17,608 nucleotides of DNA from SAR116 cluster bacterium (GTDB taxonomy: Bacteria; Pseudomonadota; Alphaproteobacteria; Puniceispirillales; Puniceispirillaceae): assembly GCA_002700485.1 (NCBI GenBank), contig PADU01000035.1, positions 56,146-73,753 of the forward strand. The letters are read 5' to 3'. The notes under the pieces are model-generated. The model did no database searches. It was not told the origin of the DNA and saw nothing but the letters and a program-made list of their open reading frames with translations. This document shows positions 15,589 through 17,608 of the stretch, piece after piece (positions within the stretch are counted from its first letter, which is position 1; the number at the start of each line of letters is the position of its first letter). Position numbers and translations under genes: made by a program.

Positions 15589-16119
15589 TCAGCTGTTGGC
15601 GGCCCGCGCAATCGCAGCTCCGATCATTTCCGCTGCTTTTTCCGGACCCTCCCAGCCCTGAACCTTTACCCATTTGGTTTTTTCAAGGTCTTTGTAATGT
15701 TCAAAGAAATGGGCAATCTGTTCTAGAATGATGGGCTGCAAATCAGCCGTTGACTTCACATCCTTATAATAGGGGTGCAGCTTATCAACAGGCACACAAA
15801 GCAGCTTTTCATCAATGCCGCTTTCATCTTCCATCATCAATACGCCAATGGGGCGGGCCGCAATAACACAACCATGGACAACGGGAATCGGTGTCAGCAC
15901 ACAGGCATCAATCGGGTCACCATCATCAGACAGGGTATGTGGTACAAACCCATAATTGACAGGATAATGCATGGGCGTATGCAGAAACCGGTCAACTAGC
16001 AATGCCCCTGAGTCTTTATCCAGCTCGTATTTCACAGGGGCTGCGCCAGCTGGAATTTCGATGGCCACATTAATTTCTTCAGGCGGGTTTTTCCCAACCG
16101 ACAGCTTTTCCAGATTCAT
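15589..16119 (-). CDS. ppa: Inorganic pyrophosphatase (family I)
   Basis: This 176-residue enzyme hydrolyses PPi to phosphate in the cytosol. The family I signature DDGDPIDA has the metal-binding aspartates 66, 68 and 71. Also typical are IEIPAGAAPVKYELDKDSGAL, HYPVNYGFVP (residues 51-60) and the KPY-region equivalent VDKLHPYYKD. The frame stays open for another 60 codons upstream (to 16299), but that extension is unlike any Ppa. MNLEKLSVGKNPPEEINV is the canonical N-terminus, and AGGA plus AGAGAA lie before the ATG at 16119. It leads the eleven-gene minus-strand run and would pull the PyrE and Upp reactions forward by removing PPi. Placement at the head of a pyrimidine/nucleoside operon is unusual to my knowledge. 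Confidence 0.95.
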   Translation of the reverse strand: MNLEKLSVGKNPPEEINVAIEIPAGAAPVKYELDKDSGALLVDRFLHTPMHYPVNYGFVPHTLSDDGDPIDACVLTPIPVVHGCVIAARPIGVLMMEDESGIDEKLLCVPVDKLHPYYKDVKSTADLQPIILEQIAHFFEHYKDLEKTKWVKVQGWEGPEKAAEMIGAAIARAANS

Positions 16120-16212
16120 TTCTCTAGCAATCCTTACATATCTTGATTTCATATGGAAAAGCGGAATGCGTAATCTCCGCACCACCTGCCCGTCCACGCC
16201 CTCTTTTAATAC

Positions 16213-16228
16213 AAATATGATCATAGTT
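16213..16228. promoter_or_regulatory. Near-perfect 16-bp palindrome between ppa and the monooxygenase
   Basis: A perfect ten-base palindrome TATGATCATA (16216-16225) is extended on both sides to 16 bases with one mismatch pair. It lies about 95 bases upstream of ppa and about 115 before the monooxygenase ATG. On the minus strand it overlaps weak promoter-like hexamers (for example TGGTCA, 17 bases, TATTAA). A regulator site controlling the long operon is plausible but unproven. Confidence 0.25.
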
Positions 16229-16273
16229 TGACCAGACCCAATTTTACCAGGCGTGCACTGAAGCTTAAAAGCC

Positions 16274-16302
16274 TTGATAAACAGCCGGCGGACCTGCATT
16301 GT
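16274..16302 (+). promoter_or_regulatory. Candidate promoter of the FAD monooxygenase
   Basis: TTGATA (16274-16279; five of six to -35) is followed after 17 bases by CATTGT (three of six to -10). A start near 16309 would leave a leader of about 35 bases. The -10 box is weak. Confidence 0.3.
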
Positions 16303-16343
16303 GGCGTCAAGATAACACTGCTTTAACTAAGGATTTGCCTGTC

Positions 16344-17465
16344 ATGACAAATACAGTCACATCCCCGATTGTTGTTCTAGGGCGAGGAATAGCCGGGCTG
16401 AGTGCTGCTATTGCGCTGGGCAGTGCTGGTTATCCAGTACACCTCATTGGTCGTCCACCAGCTACACCTGGCGGTCTTCAGCTATCACCAAATGGGTTTA
16501 GGGCGTTGAGCAGCCTTGGCCTTGACAAAGCTATTCTGGATAAGGCTGACCGCCTGAATGCGGTTGTTATCAAGGCATTATCAACAAACCGTCACCTGAC
16601 GGAGATCATTCATGATCCGAAGCATCTGCATGCGGCTGTAAGCAGACAGGATGTGATGGATTGTCTGGTCGCCAAGGCTGAAACCCTATCCTGCATCCGC
16701 TTCACAGATACGGAGATTCACACGGTTCAATTGGGCACAGAAAAGGCTACACTTGTCAGCGTAGATGGTGATATTTTCAGCGCAGATGAGGTCATTGGCG
16801 CAGATGGGCCAAAAGGTCTAGCCTGTGCTGCGCTGACTGGCCAGAACAGCATGCCACCACAACCAGCCTATCGTGCCATGCGGGCAGAGATTGAAGCGGC
16901 CAAACTGCCTACCGCATTCCGCCGACCCTTAACCTTGCTGATGTTGGGTGATGGTTGCCATATGGTCAGCTACCCAATTAAAGGCGGCAGCCATATAAAT
17001 TTGGTTTTCTGCACCTCAGCCGACAAGGTGACTATCGGCTGGCAACAGCGCTGCTTCAGCCTGAACCCACTTCTGTCAAATTTGACCGACCCAGCAATCA
17101 GCTGGGCAAACACTCCCTTATATCCTGCCGAGGTTCTGCCTGTCTGGCGACGCGCGCATCTGACCTTGCTAGGGGATTCGGCTCATGTCATGCCCCCTCA
17201 TTTGGCTCAGGGCGCAGGGCAAACTTTTGTTGATGCCGCCTGCTTGAAGGTTTTACTAGCCGAAAAACCTCTTGCGCAAGCTCTGGATCAGATGGCCGCA
17301 ACACGATCTATTGAAGTACAAGCCATTACAAAAAAAGCAGCTGCTTCAGGCCAGATTATGCGTCTGGGCGGCATTGCCAGCCAAGCCAGAAACATCTTTA
17401 TTGACATAGCCGGACCTCATTTCATGAACAGTTGGCTTGATGAGGTCTGGCAAGCAGAAAACTGA
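16344..17465 (+). CDS. FAD-dependent aromatic-type monooxygenase (PHBH / salicylate-hydroxylase-like)
   Basis: This 373-residue class A flavoprotein monooxygenase shows the dinucleotide-binding VLGRGIAGLSAA (GxGxxG at 13-18), the substrate/FAD element GGLQLSPNGFRALSSLGL (43-60), EVIGADG (149-155) of the DG motif, and the FAD-ribityl GD motif LLGDSAHVMPPHLAQGAGQ (276-293). Such enzymes use NAD(P)H, FAD and O2 to hydroxylate aromatic or quinone-precursor rings. UbiH/COQ6-type ubiquinone hydroxylation and salicylate-type catabolism are both possible, and the sequence alone does not decide. The ATG at 16344 has AAGGA about ten bases upstream. A TTG at 16299 would add fifteen residues and lacks support. 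It is divergent from ppa and no aromatic-pathway gene is next to it. Confidence 0.85.
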   Translation: MTNTVTSPIVVLGRGIAGLSAAIALGSAGYPVHLIGRPPATPGGLQLSPNGFRALSSLGLDKAILDKADRLNAVVIKALSTNRHLTEIIHDPKHLHAAVSRQDVMDCLVAKAETLSCIRFTDTEIHTVQLGTEKATLVSVDGDIFSADEVIGADGPKGLACAALTGQNSMPPQPAYRAMRAEIEAAKLPTAFRRPLTLLMLGDGCHMVSYPIKGGSHINLVFCTSADKVTIGWQQRCFSLNPLLSNLTDPAISWANTPLYPAEVLPVWRRAHLTLLGDSAHVMPPHLAQGAGQTFVDAACLKVLLAEKPLAQALDQMAATRSIEVQAITKKAAASGQIMRLGGIASQARNIFIDIAGPHFMNSWLDEVWQAEN

Positions 17466-17543
17466 ACTTTTCCTGTTCTAGGCTTACATCCAATGTCCCG
17501 AAGACAACGTAGAATAATTGTTTAATACTGGATGATTTTTTAC

Positions 17544-17608
17544 ATGATCCGATGTTTTGTCTTTTCTTATCTTCTTACCTGTATCGGAGGAATTATGAGC
17601 ATTACCGC
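17544..17608 (+). CDS. 5' end of an unidentified gene, cut by the window edge
   Basis: Two in-frame ATGs open the same reading frame to the window end. The one at 17595 (MSIT...) has a strong Shine-Dalgarno, GGAGG at 17586-17590, four bases before it. The one at 17544 gives a hydrophobic lead (MIRCFVFSYLLTCIGGIM) that could be a membrane or signal segment but has poor ribosome binding sequence. I favour 17595. Too little is present to name a family. The 78 bases between the monooxygenase stop and 17544 show no clear terminator or promoter. Confidence 0.5.
   Translation, partial: MIRCFVFSYLLTCIGGIMSIT

Noticed and set aside
16120..16299. 60-residue N-terminal extension of Ppa (TTG/GTG-type start region)
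   Set aside because: The extension does not resemble Ppa. The canonical N-terminus with a ribosome binding site begins at 16119, and the extension would remove the control region.
1..17608. Mobile elements, CRISPR arrays, tRNA/rRNA genes, toxin-antitoxin or defence genes
   Set aside because: Looked for on both strands; no transposase, phage or defence domains, regular spaced repeats or tRNA-like cloverleaf were seen. The window looks like stable core chromosome.

Overview
The window (about 17.6 kb, mid GC) carries densely packed, largely co-oriented chromosomal genes. Protein family choices point to an alphaproteobacterium: the PyrE variant with a [10 protein letters not shown] loop, the Sel1-repeat protein ending in a WFNIAA-type tail, and a periplasmic BMP-type binding protein. 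The overall feel is of a marine lineage such as SAR116, but that is a guess from style, not a demonstrated assignment. I see no rRNA, tRNA, CRISPR, transposase or phage gene. No stretch over 300 bases lacks a gene.

Layout. 1-1499 (+): the 3' part of a Sel1-repeat protein, cut by the window edge. 1515-1739 (-): a small cysteine-rich CWC protein. 1850-4960 (-): tdk (thymidine kinase), pncA (nicotinamidase) and typA (ribosome-associated GTPase), with tdk and pncA overlapping by ATGA. 5141-5791 (+): upp, uracil phosphoribosyltransferase, divergent from tdk and convergent with cdd. 5843-16119 (-): eleven co-directional genes in the transcribed order ppa, pyrC, pyrE, ribokinase, nucleoside hydrolase, 2-oxoglutarate/Fe(II) oxygenase, BMP binding protein, double ABC ATPase, two permeases, cdd. 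16344-17465 (+): an FAD monooxygenase, divergent from ppa. 17544/17595 to the end (+): the first codons of another gene.

How the genes fit together. The block 4376-16119 reads as a nucleoside uptake and pyrimidine supply locus. A BMP/Nup-type ABC importer brings in nucleosides. Cytidine deaminase turns cytidine into uridine. The nucleoside hydrolase releases base and ribose. Ribokinase returns ribose to ribose-5-phosphate (and so toward PRPP). Upp makes UMP from uracil and PRPP. PyrC and PyrE serve de novo UMP synthesis, and pyrophosphatase removes the PPi made by both phosphoribosyltransferases. Thymidine kinase recovers thymidine directly. The component without an obvious textbook place is the isopenicillin-N-synthase-like 2OG/Fe(II) oxygenase between the hydrolase and the binding protein. 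By analogy with the fungal thymidine salvage route (pyrimidine deoxyribonucleoside 2'-hydroxylase and thymine 7-hydroxylase) it could oxidise a (deoxy)nucleoside or base so that it can enter the uracil route. That is the most interesting hypothesis here. The substrate is inferred from context, not shown.

Candidate control elements, all seen directly but untested, are palindromes in both divergent intergenic regions (tdk/upp and ppa/monooxygenase), a stem that would hide the ribokinase Shine-Dalgarno, a palindrome across the pyrC stop, a small stem-loop just after the binding-protein gene, and a modest terminator after upp.
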